Shown here in pieces: positions 46,116 to 57,308 of a stretch of 64,000 nt of DNA. This stretch comes from Tretioscincus oriximinensis (Eukaryota; Chordata; Lepidosauria; Squamata; Gymnophthalmidae): the NCBI GenBank assembly GCA_022410635.1, contig JAJVDF010000002.1:3510091-3574090 (forward strand). The letters are read 5' to 3'. The position numbers were made by a program, and so were the translations under genes. Position 1 is the stretch's first letter, and every line of letters begins with the position of its first letter. The notes beneath the pieces are model-generated. The model saw only the letters and a program-made list of their open reading frames with translations, made no database searches and was not told where the DNA came from.

Positions 46116-47136
46116 GTAACCTTGGAAAATATTTCTACTCAGAATCCTGGAGTGTANAGTCGCTTCTGCACTAGGCCTTATTCTAGTCCACAATGGTGGC
46201 TGCTGCCTACATGCCATTTGTGGATCGCACAGCACTCTTTCTAGAATAGAGCAGAACCTAGTGCAGAATTAGGAATCATAGCATTCCAGATCTTTTCTTA
46301 GGCGGCTGCATCTTCCAGACAGCAGTGTTCAGGAAATCAGAAACAGACTGCCAATTAGTATGCTGTATCTGACTCCACCGAGCCACATTGTAATTTACAG
46401 CATCTCAGGATTTAATTACAGGTGCTCAAATGCACCAGCTTAATTTGTACACAACTATCCATTCCCACTAATGCATATTTGCTTGCTGTTACTGATCTCA
46501 TCAGAACTATGCTGCCTGGGGCTCACGGGAACGAAACTGCAAAATTAGAACCAGAAATACTCCATGTCAAGTGTAGATAATACTGCTTTTAATTTGTATT
46601 TCCCACCCACCTTTTCCCCAGAGAACCCAAGAACACTCTTTTCTGCCCCTCCTTCAGCCCTGTAGTGGAGTTAATCTGAAAAGCGGCTATCAGCCCAACT
46701 TCTCAGACAGCTTCCATGAATGAGTGGGAATTCAAATCCAGCAGTTCCTAGATTTTTGCTCATCATTCTACTCACTATAATCCACTAACTCGGCACAAAA
46801 CTAGATGACCTGATGCAGACTGCCTCCCTATGGCAAAAGGCAATGCAGGATTTTAAATGCTTGTGATTGACCATGCAGTAAGANTTTTGTATGCTCAAGA
46901 GTGGAAATTAACAAATACATTCATTATAGAAGATTGAATTATGAAAATGGATAGGTTGACTTGTTTGTTGAGAGACAACGTGCTTTTAGGTTTTCTAAAG
47001 AATCAGAAGATCTTTATTGATTTTCTACAGATTATGGATTAAAAAATATTAATTATAGGTTTTTAAGAATGAACAGGACAGAACTTTCACTGAAACTGAA
47101 TTGGAAAAATAAATTAAAGGAGTAGAACATTTAATA
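46116..47136. other. unassigned DNA
   Basis: No gene or clear repeat seen. Confidence 0.35.
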
Positions 47137-47332
47137 AGAACATAAGAGGAGCCCTGCTGAATCAGGCTGGAGCCCATCTTGTCCAGCATTCCATCTCACA
47201 CAGTGGCCCACCAATTGCACACCTGGGCAGTCTAGAACAGAAGGAGGCAAAATCTTCAGCTGTTCTCAATGCCTACAAAAGGCATTTCAGGAATCCTGCC
47301 TGCTGCTCCATCTCAAAGGAAGTATCAAGTGC
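47137..47332 (-). mobile_element. CR1-type LINE 3' tail, antisense
   Basis: AGAACATAAGAGGAGCCCTG, GAGCCCATCTTGTCCAGCAT, ATTTCAGGAATCCTGCCTGC. It ends near the landmark GCTCCATCTCAAAGGAAG. Same (sense) orientation as EVL. Confidence 0.9.
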
Positions 47333-47892
47333 TGGTTTCACCAATCTCATCCAGACATCACTTACTTATTCTACTACACTTGGATATTCCAGAATTAAAG
47401 TACCTATTGGCCTGTTTTATTCAGAAATAAAAGCATGGATATTATTGGAAATAAATAAGTAAAAGTTTCCGACATGAGGAGCAACTCCTTATTTATCTTG
47501 TTGTCTGTTGTAGAGCTTTTGCTACTGGCTACTTGAACCACCAAACATCTACCCACTTCTCTTTGATGTTTTTTTCTGACTGTAGTGGACCCCCTGCAAA
47601 AACTGCTTGATAGATATTAAGATAATCAGTCTCACAGGATAATGCTTGCATATGGGGACAACCTCGACCTCGGTTTGAATATCATTGTCACAACACAAAA
47701 CAATTTCAGAATAACTTGGTCCAGTGACCCTGTCCTACGGTGCTGGTGTGGATGCTGTGCCTATAAAGCATACACTATCTTTGCAACGACATGCCCTGGC
47801 CTTTGGGATTCAATTAATATATGTCAACCAGAGTGATTCCATGCCAAGTGGAGAATTGAACAGGATGAGGAGAAGAAGAAGAGGGAAGAAGT
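47333..47892. other. unassigned DNA
   Basis: CTACACTTGGATATTCCAGA at about 47372 belongs to a possible short foldback family also at 24515-24580 and 63256-63390. A GAGGAGAAGAAGAAGAGG run ends at 47885. No gene seen. Confidence 0.4.
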
Positions 47893-48085
47893 AACTGTCG
47901 TCTTCTTGCTTTTCTCAATCCAGAAGGACTCAGAGCAACTTATACATCTTTCTGTTCTTCTTTTCATGACACCTTGTGAAGAACTTTGACTAACCCAAGG
48001 TCACTCTTGGCTTCATTTAGTATGGAATCAAACTAGGGGACTATCAGACAAAAGCATGACACTCTAACAAGTCAAGACAGTCCCT
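47893..48085 (-). mobile_element. tRNA-type SINE, family A, antisense and diverged
   Basis: GCTTTTCTCAATCCAGAAGG, CACCTTGTGAAGAACTTTGA, CCCAAGGTCACTC, and GGAATCAAACTAGGGGACTA (degraded box B), ending in ACACTCTAAC (box A). Confidence 0.65.
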
Positions 48086-48869
48086 CAAGAACTTAAGTCT
48101 TAAAAACGTTCTGCATTAAGTTTTATACATCTCAAAATAGACTTGCCATGTGAGTGCAATTATAAACTATGTCAGGCCTCCGTTGACACCTAGTGTGGGA
48201 ATGGGAGGGCCCTATTCCAAGATACATCCCTGAATAAGTGTTATTGTGGAAAGTGCTATAATACAATATTCTGACATTCACTGATCCTGATAATTTTTTA
48301 AAAATTAAGAAACAAACTAGAAATACAATTACATATTTTTAATAATTATCTATTTCCCCTAACCTTTTAATATTGTTTTTCCTTGGCAAACACAAAGCAG
48401 TGTAAAAATGAGAACCTGTATATTTACACAGTTTATAAATTATGCTTGAAAGTAGTCCATTATAATCTACTTACATATACAGCACAAAGAAATAATAAGA
48501 AGCCATTTGCACACATTAACAGAACTAATGTTCCACTAAAACAAAATGATTTCCCAACTTAATTTAGTGTGGGCAGAACATCAAAAGGTAACTGGAGCAA
48601 GACTAGCCAATTTTCCTAAAGTATAATAACACAACCTTTTTGGAAAGCGTATTTTCACAATGCTTTCTTTCAAGCAGAAGAAAGAGCCATTTCTTGTTCA
48701 AACTATTTGTTGAAACACTCTGCTGACACCTCAGGGCCTTAACTGTGTACAGTTAAGATCTGTACTGTACACATCAGCAAGTAAATAGAGCAGGAATGTT
48801 TTTTTAAGGACAGAGGGTTTAAGCATCAGATCTTGTTCAATGTGGTACTTCTTTTTCAGCCCATTTCTA
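48086..48869. other. unassigned DNA
   Basis: AT-rich, no gene or clear repeat seen. Confidence 0.35.
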
Positions 48870-49125
48870 TTTTATTTACCTAAATCCTGCCTTCATCAGC
48901 CCCCAGAGAAAGCAAAGAATCAAAGACCTGGATAAAGAGGTAAATTTTAGCTAAGTGTCCCAAGATGATACAACGTTGGCACCTGGGTGAGCTTCCAGAA
49001 GGAAATCTCCAGAACCTGCAAACCAATACAGAAAAGACCATGCTTATAGCTTGAGTGCTTTGCAGAATAAAAAGGGACATGTTTAGACATCTGGGAGAAC
49101 AGGGGCTTAACAACACCCTGGAGTA
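48870..49125 (-). mobile_element. long dispersed repeat fragment, antisense
   Basis: TTTATTTACCTAAATCCTGC, CTTCATCAGCCCCCAGAG and GACCTGGATAAAGAGGTAAA match the start of 45425-46034. Later parts are diverged. Confidence 0.5.
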
Positions 49126-49904
49126 AAAATCCTCCAGAATTATTAATAGGTTTGCTCAGCAGCAGCATGGGAAAAGCAACTGCTTGCCTACTGGTTTGAT
49201 GCTAACATTTGGGTATTTATTGGTGTGAAATACCTGGAAATGCATAGACACTGGCTCCCACACATGTGCACTGGTTGTTTTCACTTCAACTTTAGTCGGC
49301 ATAAGTTTACAGGAAGTCCTGCCATCCGACAGGGATTGCAATACCATCCAGCCAAAGAATCCGCTATTTAGGGAAAACCTGCTATGAAAGTTTCGTTTTC
49401 CCCAAACTGGAAAATCAACTTCATAGTGGGATTATCCTGAGGCTGCAACTGGTACAATCATAGCCCCAGTATAATTGTGCTTGTTAAACTTAATCAGACT
49501 GGGCCCAGGGGGGGGGGGGGGGGATAAAAAGATCTTCCTCTCTGAAGGAAATGAAGCCAAGAAACACTTTGAGCAAATGTTTTTAATTTCATTGTTTTTA
49601 TTTATGGACTTCATATACGGGGCTTTGAATGTTTTAATGCATTGTTCCTGTGAGCCTCACAGAGAACTTTTGATTAATATACCTATAATCCATTGCATGC
49701 AGCTTGGCCAGTGACTAGATAAATATTTTCTCAAACCATGACAAAGAGGCAAAATTCTTCTTAGACACAATAAATCATTGTATTCTAGAAGATTTGGCTG
49801 AATTTGATTAGAGGAAAGTTGATCATGAAGTTAGTTTTCTGTAATGTCTGGCAAATGGAAATTTATCCATAATACTATAAAATTCAGCATTTTCAGAAGT
49901 TGAA
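49126..49904. other. unassigned DNA with a G16 run
   Basis: A run of 16 G at 49508-49523. No gene seen. Confidence 0.4.
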
Positions 49905-50235
49905 TTGATTGAGATTATCTTCAGATCCTGGTCAGATGCAGATCATGAGGGCCTTTGAAGGTCTGCAAAGACTACCTATTTGTTGGCAAACCCAGTTCAA
50001 GATGTTGATGCTAACACATAAAGCCCTAAATGGGTTGAACATGGGTTTTCTGAAGGATTGCCTTATCTCAGATATATCTGCTAGAGCACTGATCTCCAGA
50101 TGAGCTTTCGTGAAGCTCTGCCTGTTTCAGGGATACATAGGGCAGTTACATGAAGAGGGCCTTTTCTGTTGTGCTGCTTCCCCCTGGAGCTTTCACCANG
50201 TGCTTACAATATATGGTTTTCATTGCCTAGTTAAA
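49905..50235 (+). mobile_element. L2-type LINE ORF2 C-terminal fragment
   Basis: The translation shows RLPICWQTQFKMLMLTHKAL then NGLNMGFL, the CW...FK.L.LT.KALNGL pattern of L2-type ends. Further debris (GAAGAGGGCCTTTTCTGTTG) resembles the region before the WNSLP motif. No tail. Confidence 0.75.
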
Positions 50236-51557
50236 CCTGTGGGTGCATCCAGACACACTGCTATTGACCGTCATCAGGATAGTCACCATGATGATAGTTG
50301 TGCTGCTGTCCATAAGACCACAGTGGATGTTTGAGGGAGAAGAGAGAAGCAACACCGCTTCTCCAGCCAGTTGTGCATTTATAGGCAGATCACATTGCTG
50401 TGCTTTTCATAGGCTAAATAGGAAAGAAGTCAAGAAGAAGCATGTGTGCATTCCCCAACTGTGACATATTTTCCCTTGTTCCACTCCCACTTGCAAAAAG
50501 AAACGCCTAGGCAATCTGATCTGCCTGTGGTAGCAGGGGTGGTGGCAAGAAGTCACGCACATGTGCTTCCCCAAGCTCTTTCCCACCCTACCACTCCATG
50601 TAAAGCACAGCATAGGCACTTCAANCTACCTATGGGTGGGGAAAGTGTTTTTTGCAAGTCGCAGGTAGCACGTGTGGTCCCTTTTTTGGTCCAGAAAGTG
50701 GTCTAATGGCNTGCTGTCTACATCCCATTTCAGGTTACCACATGCCACAGAAGGACCTGTGCTAGCCTGGAATAACACTAGAAAGCAGGAGGCTCCTCAG
50801 AATATTTTCTGGAACAGAATCAGCCCAAGATCTTCCTTTGAGTCATGCCCCTTCATATCCTTTTTCAACAGTCTGGGCAGTACATTTTTAAAAAATNTTT
50901 GCATACAAGGAAATGTTAAAGCAACATAATTCATGGAGTCAACAACTCTAGTCAGTTGAAATATATAGTTCCTTTCTTCAATGTATAATGATGACTCAGC
51001 AGAACAAAATTTGGTTAGTGAACTGGTATTTTTGTGCTTGTAAAATCTATTTTAGCTTGATTTGTGTTTATTTCAAGCACTCAAGAAAGTAATAGCAAAT
51101 TTTGAACATCCATAACATTTTCAATTATGCAGGAAATTACAGTCTGTAAATCTGTAAGAAAAGGTCAGTGTTAAAGTAGCAAGTTTATTTATAGTCACTG
51201 ATCAAATAAAAATTCTACACATATACATTTGTGTATATAAAAAGATAATTAAAATAAAAAGCTATGTATTTTAGTTGGTTTTTTTGAAAAACTAATTATT
51301 ATTAATATTATTATCATCATCATCTTCCAGACATAACAAAATTTTACTTGAAAGAATAAAAATCTTACTGATCTGAAAGCACACATTTATACATAAAACG
51401 AATCAGAAAAATCCTGATATTGCGATAGCAGAAACATGTTCACACCTCTACTTTTAAACTTTCTTCAATTCATCTTCATGCCAAAGAAAAAACCAAAACG
51501 AATTAAGCTCATTCTTCAGGACTGACAATGAATTGAAGGTTAGGAGGACGAGAGGTA
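50236..51557. other. mostly unassigned DNA
   Basis: No gene seen. 51440-51545 holds a piece of the CATTCTTCAG repeat described at 23650-24060. Confidence 0.35.
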
Positions 51558-51800
51558 TTATAGCAGTTAGCTTTTATAATCCACTTTTCTCAACCAGAAG
51601 GGAATCAAAGGATCTTAAATAATCTTCTGTTCTTCTGTTCACAACAGGCACCTTGTGAAGTAGGTGGGGCTGAGAGAGCTGCGAAGAATTGTGACTAGCC
51701 CAAGACCACCCAGGTGGCTTTTGTGGAGGATCGCAGAATTGAACCGGGAGACTTCCAGATAAGAGCCTGACACTCTAACCATTATGCCAGACTGGTTATC
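51558..51800 (-). mobile_element. tRNA-type SINE, family A, antisense
   Basis: CACCTTGTGAAGTAGGTGGG, GCTGAGAGAGCTGCGAAGAA, CACCCAGGTGGCTTTTG, GAATTGAACCGGGAGACTTC (box B) and CTCTAACCATTATGCCAGAC (box A). Confidence 0.85.
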
Positions 51801-51844
51801 TGGAGAAAAGCAAGACAGGAGTTTGACATCTTTAGTGGATGCAG

Positions 51845-51960
51845 TAAGTGGAAGTTTGAGCAGAGGCTGCTGGCATTATAAATTGCACCTGCTGAAATTT
51901 TCTCTTTGGCAAACCCATTAAAGGTGCAGAAATACCATTCTGCTTTTTATCTGGGACTCC
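51845..51960 (+). repeat. dispersed repeat with GCACCTGCTGAAATTT core, copy 2
   Basis: GCTGCTGGCATTATAAATTG, CACCTGCTGAAATTTTCTC, CCCATTAAAGGTGCAGAAAT, collinear with 23530-23640. Confidence 0.65.
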
Positions 51961-52039
51961 TCGGTTGACAGCGCTGTAGAATCATTCCAAGCCAACGGTT
52001 GCCAGCCTTTTTTCAGTTGCAAATCTCTTGGCAACCCAT

Positions 52040-52740
52040 CTCCGTTTATTTTATTTATTTATTTAAACTTATATTTTGCCCTACATCCAAAGGTCTGAGG
52101 GTAGACCACAATAAAAAAATGATAAAAACAGATTATAATAGAACAATTTAAAAATACAGTGATACCTCGGTTCTCGAACGCCTTGACTTTCGACCAAATC
52201 GGTATTCGACCAGGAGATTCGAGAAACTTTTGTCTTGGAATCCGAACAAATATTTGGAACTCGAACTTCCGAGATGAGCCGAGTTGAGCCGAATGGCGTT
52301 CATTCGGCCCAGCGCGCCTTGCTTGCGTCATCAGTGTGCGTTCATTCGGCCCAGCGCGCCTTGCTTGCGTCATCAGTGTGAGTGCTTCGGTTCTCGAACA
52401 ATTTGGTTCTCGACCGTCCTTCTGGAACGAATTATGTTCGAGAACCAAGGTATCACTGTACAACATTCTAAAAACACAACCGTGCTTTCAAGGAGCAGGG
52501 AGTATTTGGCTCAGCCAAAGGCGAGAGTGAAGAGCTGCCTCTTCGTCAGGAGTCTGAATGTGTACTGTGTAGGGGCTGGGTGCACCTTGGAGGGCAGAGA
52601 ATGCCACAGCTTGGGGTCGATCACAAAGGAGGCTCTCATTGGTCCACACTCCCTTGATGAGTGAAGGGGGTAGGACTGTCAGGGGAGCCTCATCAGAAGA
52701 TTTTAGGAGGTGAAGATGCAGGGAGGAGGTTTTCCTTCAA
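52040..52740 (-). mobile_element. L2-type LINE 3' end and adjoining repeat, antisense, split by a MITE
   Basis: 52040-52156 is the reverse of the L2-type tail (TTTATTTATTTATTTAAAC, CCAAAGGTCTGAGGGTAGAC, GAACAATTTAAAAATA). It resumes after the MITE as CAACATTCTAAAAACAC, CAAGGAGCAGGGAGTATTTG, matching 10455-10525 in reverse. Further on, GAATGCCACAGCTTGGGGTC and AAAGGAGGCTCTCATTGG resemble the long repeat at 45425-46034. It is in sense orientation to EVL, unlike nearly all other L2-type tails here. Confidence 0.75.
52157..52458. mobile_element. mariner-like MITE with TA target site
   Basis: A 302-bp element flanked by TA (52155-52156, 52459-52460). Its termini, CAGTGATACCTCGGTTCTCG and the inverted CAGTGATACCTTGGTTCTCG, match over 23 bp with one mismatch. 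Internal TTCTCGAAC/TTCGAGAA motifs recur. A 42-bp unit starting GCGTTCATTCGGCCC is tandemly doubled (52296 and 52338). CpG-rich. No transposase. Confidence 0.85.
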
Positions 52741-53509
52741 ATATTTGGGGCCCCAGCTCCATTTGCATTGTAGCGTTCAAATTAGCCACATGTTGTAATT
52801 AAAATAATTACTGCTAATTCAAATATTCCATCATTATTCAGTTTTATTGCATAGCCCTAAATGTCCTGGTATGTAACCCAGGTTGGGGATCGCTGTAAGA
52901 CATTTCTGCAACCCCTTTCTTACAAATTAGAGTGATGATTGGTATAAGGGGCTTAATTTTATTTCCCTTTCAAAATCAATGTTAGTAAAGCATTACACCA
53001 AACAGAAGATTAGCTGCTTTAAATTTAGGCTTATCGATTTCTTTTTAATATCTAGCAGATCGGTATGGGGATGGAACCTTGTATATAGCAGGAAAAAATA
53101 TAGCAGGAAGTCACTTATTTGANCTCCATAGCTAATGTATTTTTATGTCAAGAACATCTTCTTATACTCTAATTTAAGAAGAACTTCTTGAGAGAAGCCA
53201 AAGCAATGCAGCTTTTCATCGCTAAGCATAAAGTAAGAATTTCCATCATGAGTCATAAGCATCCATCGAAACCAACAAAGTTAGGCCTAATGATTGAAAA
53301 AAATAAACCAGTTTTAAAGGGCTACTCGAAAACTTTGCCTAGCACAGAACACNGGGGGTCTGAAAACACACAGCTACACAAGTGCACAGGAAATGTGGTC
53401 TCTTGCTACATCAACCTCGAGGGGCGATTGAAGCCATGCTAAGAAGCCACAAGTGGCTTAGTTTGAATACATTGCATGTCAGGAAATGTTGTTTTACCTC
53501 TTTAGAAAT
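52741..53509. other. unassigned DNA
   Basis: No gene or clear repeat seen. Confidence 0.35.
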
Positions 53510-54155
53510 GTCCAATTGTAGTCACCACATCTCAAAAAATATATTGTGGAACTAGAGAAGGTGCAGAAAAGGCAACAAGAATGATCAAGGGACTGGAGCA
53601 CCTCCCTTATAAAGTCAGGCTGCATTATGGGCTGACCAGATGACCCCTTCTGGTGGGGGGTGTTGAAAACCTGGTTTTGGGGTGCCTCCCAGTTTTTTCT
53701 GAGGAAGGTTTTCCCCCCAAAATTTTTTTTGAAAATTGTTTTTTAATTTTTTTTCCTCAGAAAAAACCGGGAGGCACCCCAAAAATGGGTTTTCATCCCC
53801 CCCCAAAGGGGTCACCTGGTTAGCCAAGCTGCAACATCTGGGCCTCTTCAGCCTTGAAAGACAGCGTTTGAGTGGTGATCTGATAAAAGTATATAAAATC
53901 ATGCATAAAATGGATAAGAGAAAAATATTTTCCCTATCATACAACACTACGACCGTGGGACATTCCTTGGAACTAATGGGAAAGTATTTTTTACCCAGAG
54001 GGTCATCGGCCTATGGAATTTACTTCCCCAAAAGGTGGTGGTAGCTAGCATCTTGGATAGNTTTGAGACAGGATTGGCTAAGTTTATGGACTTAAGCTAC
54101 TAGGGTGGATCTTTTGAAATTGCCTCTGGGATGGAGCAACATGCAGTATTTGTGA
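53510..54155 (+). mobile_element. CR1-type LINE, split by a foldback MITE
   Basis: CACCACATCTCAAAAAATAT, AGGTGCAGAAAAGGCAACAA, GGACTGGAGCACCTCCCTTA, then the MITE, then AAGCTGCAACATCTGGGCCT, CTTGAAAGACAGCGTTTGAG and AGGAAATT-type downstream blocks to GATGGAGCAACATGCAGTAT. The translation around the first part corresponds to the PHLKKDI..LEKVQK region of CR1 ORF2. The copy stops before its 3' terminus, where an L2-type tail abuts. Confidence 0.85.
53625..53827. mobile_element. foldback MITE inserted in CR1
   Basis: About 203 bp whose halves are reverse complements. GGCTGACCAGATGACCCCTT on the left pairs with AAGGGGTCACCTGGTTAGCC on the right, and TTTTGGGGTGCCTCCCAG with CGGGAGGCACCCCAAAAA. 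The flanks carry GCTGCA on both sides (53619-53624 and 53828-53833). Extending to AGGCTGCA/AAGCTGCA would give an 8-bp, hAT-like duplication with one mismatch. The centre is T/A-rich. Confidence 0.8.
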
Positions 54156-54157
54156 AA

Positions 54158-54240
54158 TACCTGCTTTGCTGTATTTGCTGGTTTTATTGTTAACTGCCCT
54201 GAGACCTTCGCGTACAGGATGGTATAGAAACAGAAGTAAA
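54158..54240 (+). mobile_element. L2-type LINE 3' tail
   Basis: GGTTTTATTGTTAACTGCC, CTGAGACCTTCGCGTACAGG and GATGGTATAGAAACAG. Directly joined to the broken CR1 copy. Confidence 0.8.
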
Positions 54241-54298
54241 TTAGCAGTGGTGCATTTGCACACAGGACAGATTTGAGTGGTGAAATTGACAGTTTCTT

Positions 54299-54546
54299 AT
54301 AGACAGGTTTATGGACACCAAGGGTATAAATGGGTTCTAGGATGCATGTCTGGATGTTGCCTCCAGGATGGAGCAACAAGCAGGACTCCTGAAATGCCAT
54401 TTGCAGGTAGTCCTGAACAGGTGAATATTTTGCTTTCCTCTGTTCAGATTGCCCAGGTGCATCTGGTGGGCCTCTGTGTGAGACAGAATGCTGGACTAGA
54501 TGGGCTGGGGCCTGATCCAGTATGGCTCTTCTTATGTTCTTATGAA
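54299..54546 (+). mobile_element. CR1-type LINE 3' end
   Basis: ACAGGTTTATGGACACCAAG, GGATGGAGCAACAAGCAGGA, CATCTGGTGGGCCTCTGTGT and the terminal TTCTTATGTTCTTATGA. Very similar to 19612-19896, so this is a relatively young subfamily. Confidence 0.9.
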
Positions 54547-56389
54547 ATTACATTGTTGCAGCAGTTTGGAACCAGAGTACATTTAAAATGCAGTTTTGAA
54601 GTTTAACACCTTTTTTGAAGAGAGCTCTAGAGATGCCAGTGAAGAAACNGGAACTTTCTTCAAAGAAAAACTGAATTTCAGAGCTGCTTTTGGAAGCAGT
54701 CCTGACATGAAGTAGATGCAGTGTGTGCAGGGCTGCATTTAGGCAAAATATAGATACCAGTAGTACTAAGAAGATACTTTTTTCATTGTTTTTATTATTA
54801 TAAAACCAAAAGTAGCTGAAGGAAAAGGGGGAGAAAAATAAACAAATAAATAAATAAGTAAATAAGCAAATTACAGCCTATGGGCAAAATACAGCCTAAA
54901 TCCAGCCCTAAGAGTATGACTTTGACATCACATATAATAGCCATTTGGCATTTCCATACACGTTGTTCCACTTCCAATATGAATCAAGGTTGCTTAATGG
55001 TATGTGGCTGCAGCTAATATCTAGACCACACACAGTTGCTTCGAGTGGAAAAGGTAAAGTCTTTATCTGCTCTCAGGTTACAATTGGTGTTGGAGGTATC
55101 TCTCCAACTCAGAAGAAATACCTAGACATCCATTCTAATAACCTTGTATATGTTCTGCAGAAATTTGGGAATTTCCAGATGCATAACCCTAGAGCTGCAA
55201 ACGATCATCCAGATACCNTGATTATCCTTCTGCAGCCCACAGTACATCGGCATCTGCGCTAAGCATGCGCAATGACCATCCTGGTCAACAGCATCTGGTG
55301 CTGGACACCCAGATATTGCAAGTGCGAAATTCCCAAACCTGCATCATGTGTGTGTGTGTGCGTGTAATCCCTATTTTTGATACCACACAAGCCTGAGAGC
55401 AATTATTGTGGAGCAGTACAGTAGCGTGCCAGTGTGATACAACCAGTGTGTAAATGCATCTTTGGTCTAATACTTTCTCCAAACTATCCACACTGTTTCT
55501 TGTCACTACTTCTCTGGATAGTGATTCTGTCTCTTGGAATTCAGAACATCTTAGTAAGGCAAAGTTGAACGGTAGATTCATCTACTTGCAATCAGTTGTC
55601 ACGCAAGGACAAGAAAACCTCCAAAGACGCAAGATACAAATATTTAACCTCTCACTTCTCTATTATCGTTCACACATCAACTTGGAGAATCAGCTTAGCA
55701 CTGCAGTCGTCTGGGAGCGGTCAAAATCAGTTCTGCTTTGGTGAACGATCAGTGCGTGAGAAAATGTGTTGGAGTAGGCAAAGGTAGAAAAAGGTTCAGC
55801 AAGGGTACAAGTAACTGCAAAGCAGCTGTGTAAAAAAAACAAAAAAATTCTAATCTGAATCTGTCTATTCAAAAAATGGCAAAGGGCCTTGGACTGCACC
55901 AACACTCCCAATATAGTCATACTTGGCACACAGAAAGCATAAAGTAATTAGCTAGTGTTGTTAAACTAAAAATAGGACTCCCTTAAGTACCACTTTATTC
56001 TTCTGTAACATTTTCTGAAAACAAATTTCCGTTGCAGTTAGAGGCTTTCTGCCTGTCTTTCTAACCTGGAGCAGTATCTAGGCATTGATTCTAGTAGCCT
56101 CATGAAATTGTCTAACTAAAGCTATTCTAGGGTTACCAGATAAAATCCAGAATAGATAAATGGGTGTGACAAAGTCTCAGTTGCTGCAGGCATTAGGAGC
56201 TGCACCTGGTAAAAATGTTTTTTTTTTCTGGTAGAGTCATTAAATATATAAACTTCAAATAAACGGTCTTTTTATTCAATTTCAATTGGTCTGTAACTAG
56301 CAATGCAAAATAAGATATTAAATTAGGGATTGATCATTTTTTTCAGATTGACTAACAATTCCCCACAGGCTGAAGTAAGAGTAGAGTTA
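54547..56389. other. mostly unassigned DNA
   Basis: AAATAAATAAATAAGTAAAT run near 54840; TGTGTGTGTGTGCGTGT near 55349. 56170-56260 is a diverged copy of the GCACCTG repeat. No gene seen. Confidence 0.4.
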
Positions 56390-56465
56390 TTTGCGCAGGC
56401 TCAGCAATGTGTTTTAGGGATCTATGTTACATCCCTAAAACACATGCCTGTGCAAGCACGGTCTA
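56390..56465. repeat. short foldback repeat
   Basis: GCAATGTGTTTTAGGGAT and ATCCCTAAAACACATGC form a stem of at least 15 perfect pairs around CTATGTTAC. The flanking GCGCAGGCTC/TGTGCAAGC extends it weakly. A diverged relative lies at 58266-58370. Confidence 0.75.
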
Positions 56466-57014
56466 ACAAAAGAAAACGCGGGAGAAATTTATTTCCCTCT
56501 CCTTCTTTACCAACCCAAGCACCAGAAGGGAGCAGGCTCTATGAGAAAGCAGGTAAACATGAAGAAGTACAGTTCTACCCCAAGTTCTGCTTACAACTAA
56601 TATATTTTCTAAGTACAGCAACAAACTAAAGAATATTTTATTCAAATTTTACTGCTTCGTTTCAGCTCTTAATTATACAGAACAATGAATGTGTCAGTTC
56701 AGCTAAAAGAACCTAGAAATTAATTACAGCAATTTCATTAAGTATATTACTCCAAAAAAGCAATTGCAGGCACATTTGGAATTTTGAGAGTAGGTTATTG
56801 GCATCTGTCCATGTAGCTGATTCTTCTCCTTGCATATTTATTACCAAAATGAGAGAAAATCATAGAATATGTGTCTTTGTTTTTGTTTATTGTATTTTGC
56901 AGAACGAAATGCTTGTTTCTCTACACAGGATGACCTCAGATTACTATCATGTTGAAGCAGTGACCGGAGCTCCCACAAGCCAAATATCAGAAAGAAAGCC
57001 TGAAAATCTAGTGC
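56466..57014. other. unassigned DNA
   Basis: No gene or clear repeat seen. Confidence 0.35.
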
Positions 57015-57130
57015 AGCCCTGGGTTATTCTTGTCACTTCCTGGGTGGGGCAAGAAGTGACATCAAAAGTGACATCACTTCCTAGGTGTGACAGGAAGTGA
57101 TGTCATCCTGGGCGCTATTTTCCTCGAAGT
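57015..57130. repeat. cluster of inverted GGAAGTGATGTCA motifs
   Basis: TGACATCACTTCCT (57069-57082) and AGGAAGTGATGTCA (57092-57105) form a perfect 14-bp stem with a 9-base loop. Further partial copies flank it (GTCACTTCCTGGG at 57034, AGAAGTGACATC at 57051). Similar motifs are at 16985-17045 and 40360-40410. Confidence 0.75.
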
Positions 57131-57308
57131 AAATANCGGAGGTGACATCAAAATGGTGTCTCTTCTAGTAAAATGGCTGCCCCCAGGGTGAGGGGATTTC
57201 CCAGTGTAACCTTGCAGGAGATCTCATTTCTCATGCGAGGTCACATTATCTCATGGACTGAATGAGATTCTCATGCAGTTCCCAAGATTGTGTCAAAGTT
57301 TAATCTAG

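Noticed and set aside
52284..52664. 126-codon frame with an internal repeated peptide
   Set aside because: The peptide repeat is the 42-bp duplication inside the mariner-like MITE; 42 is a multiple of three, so the frame stays open by arithmetic.
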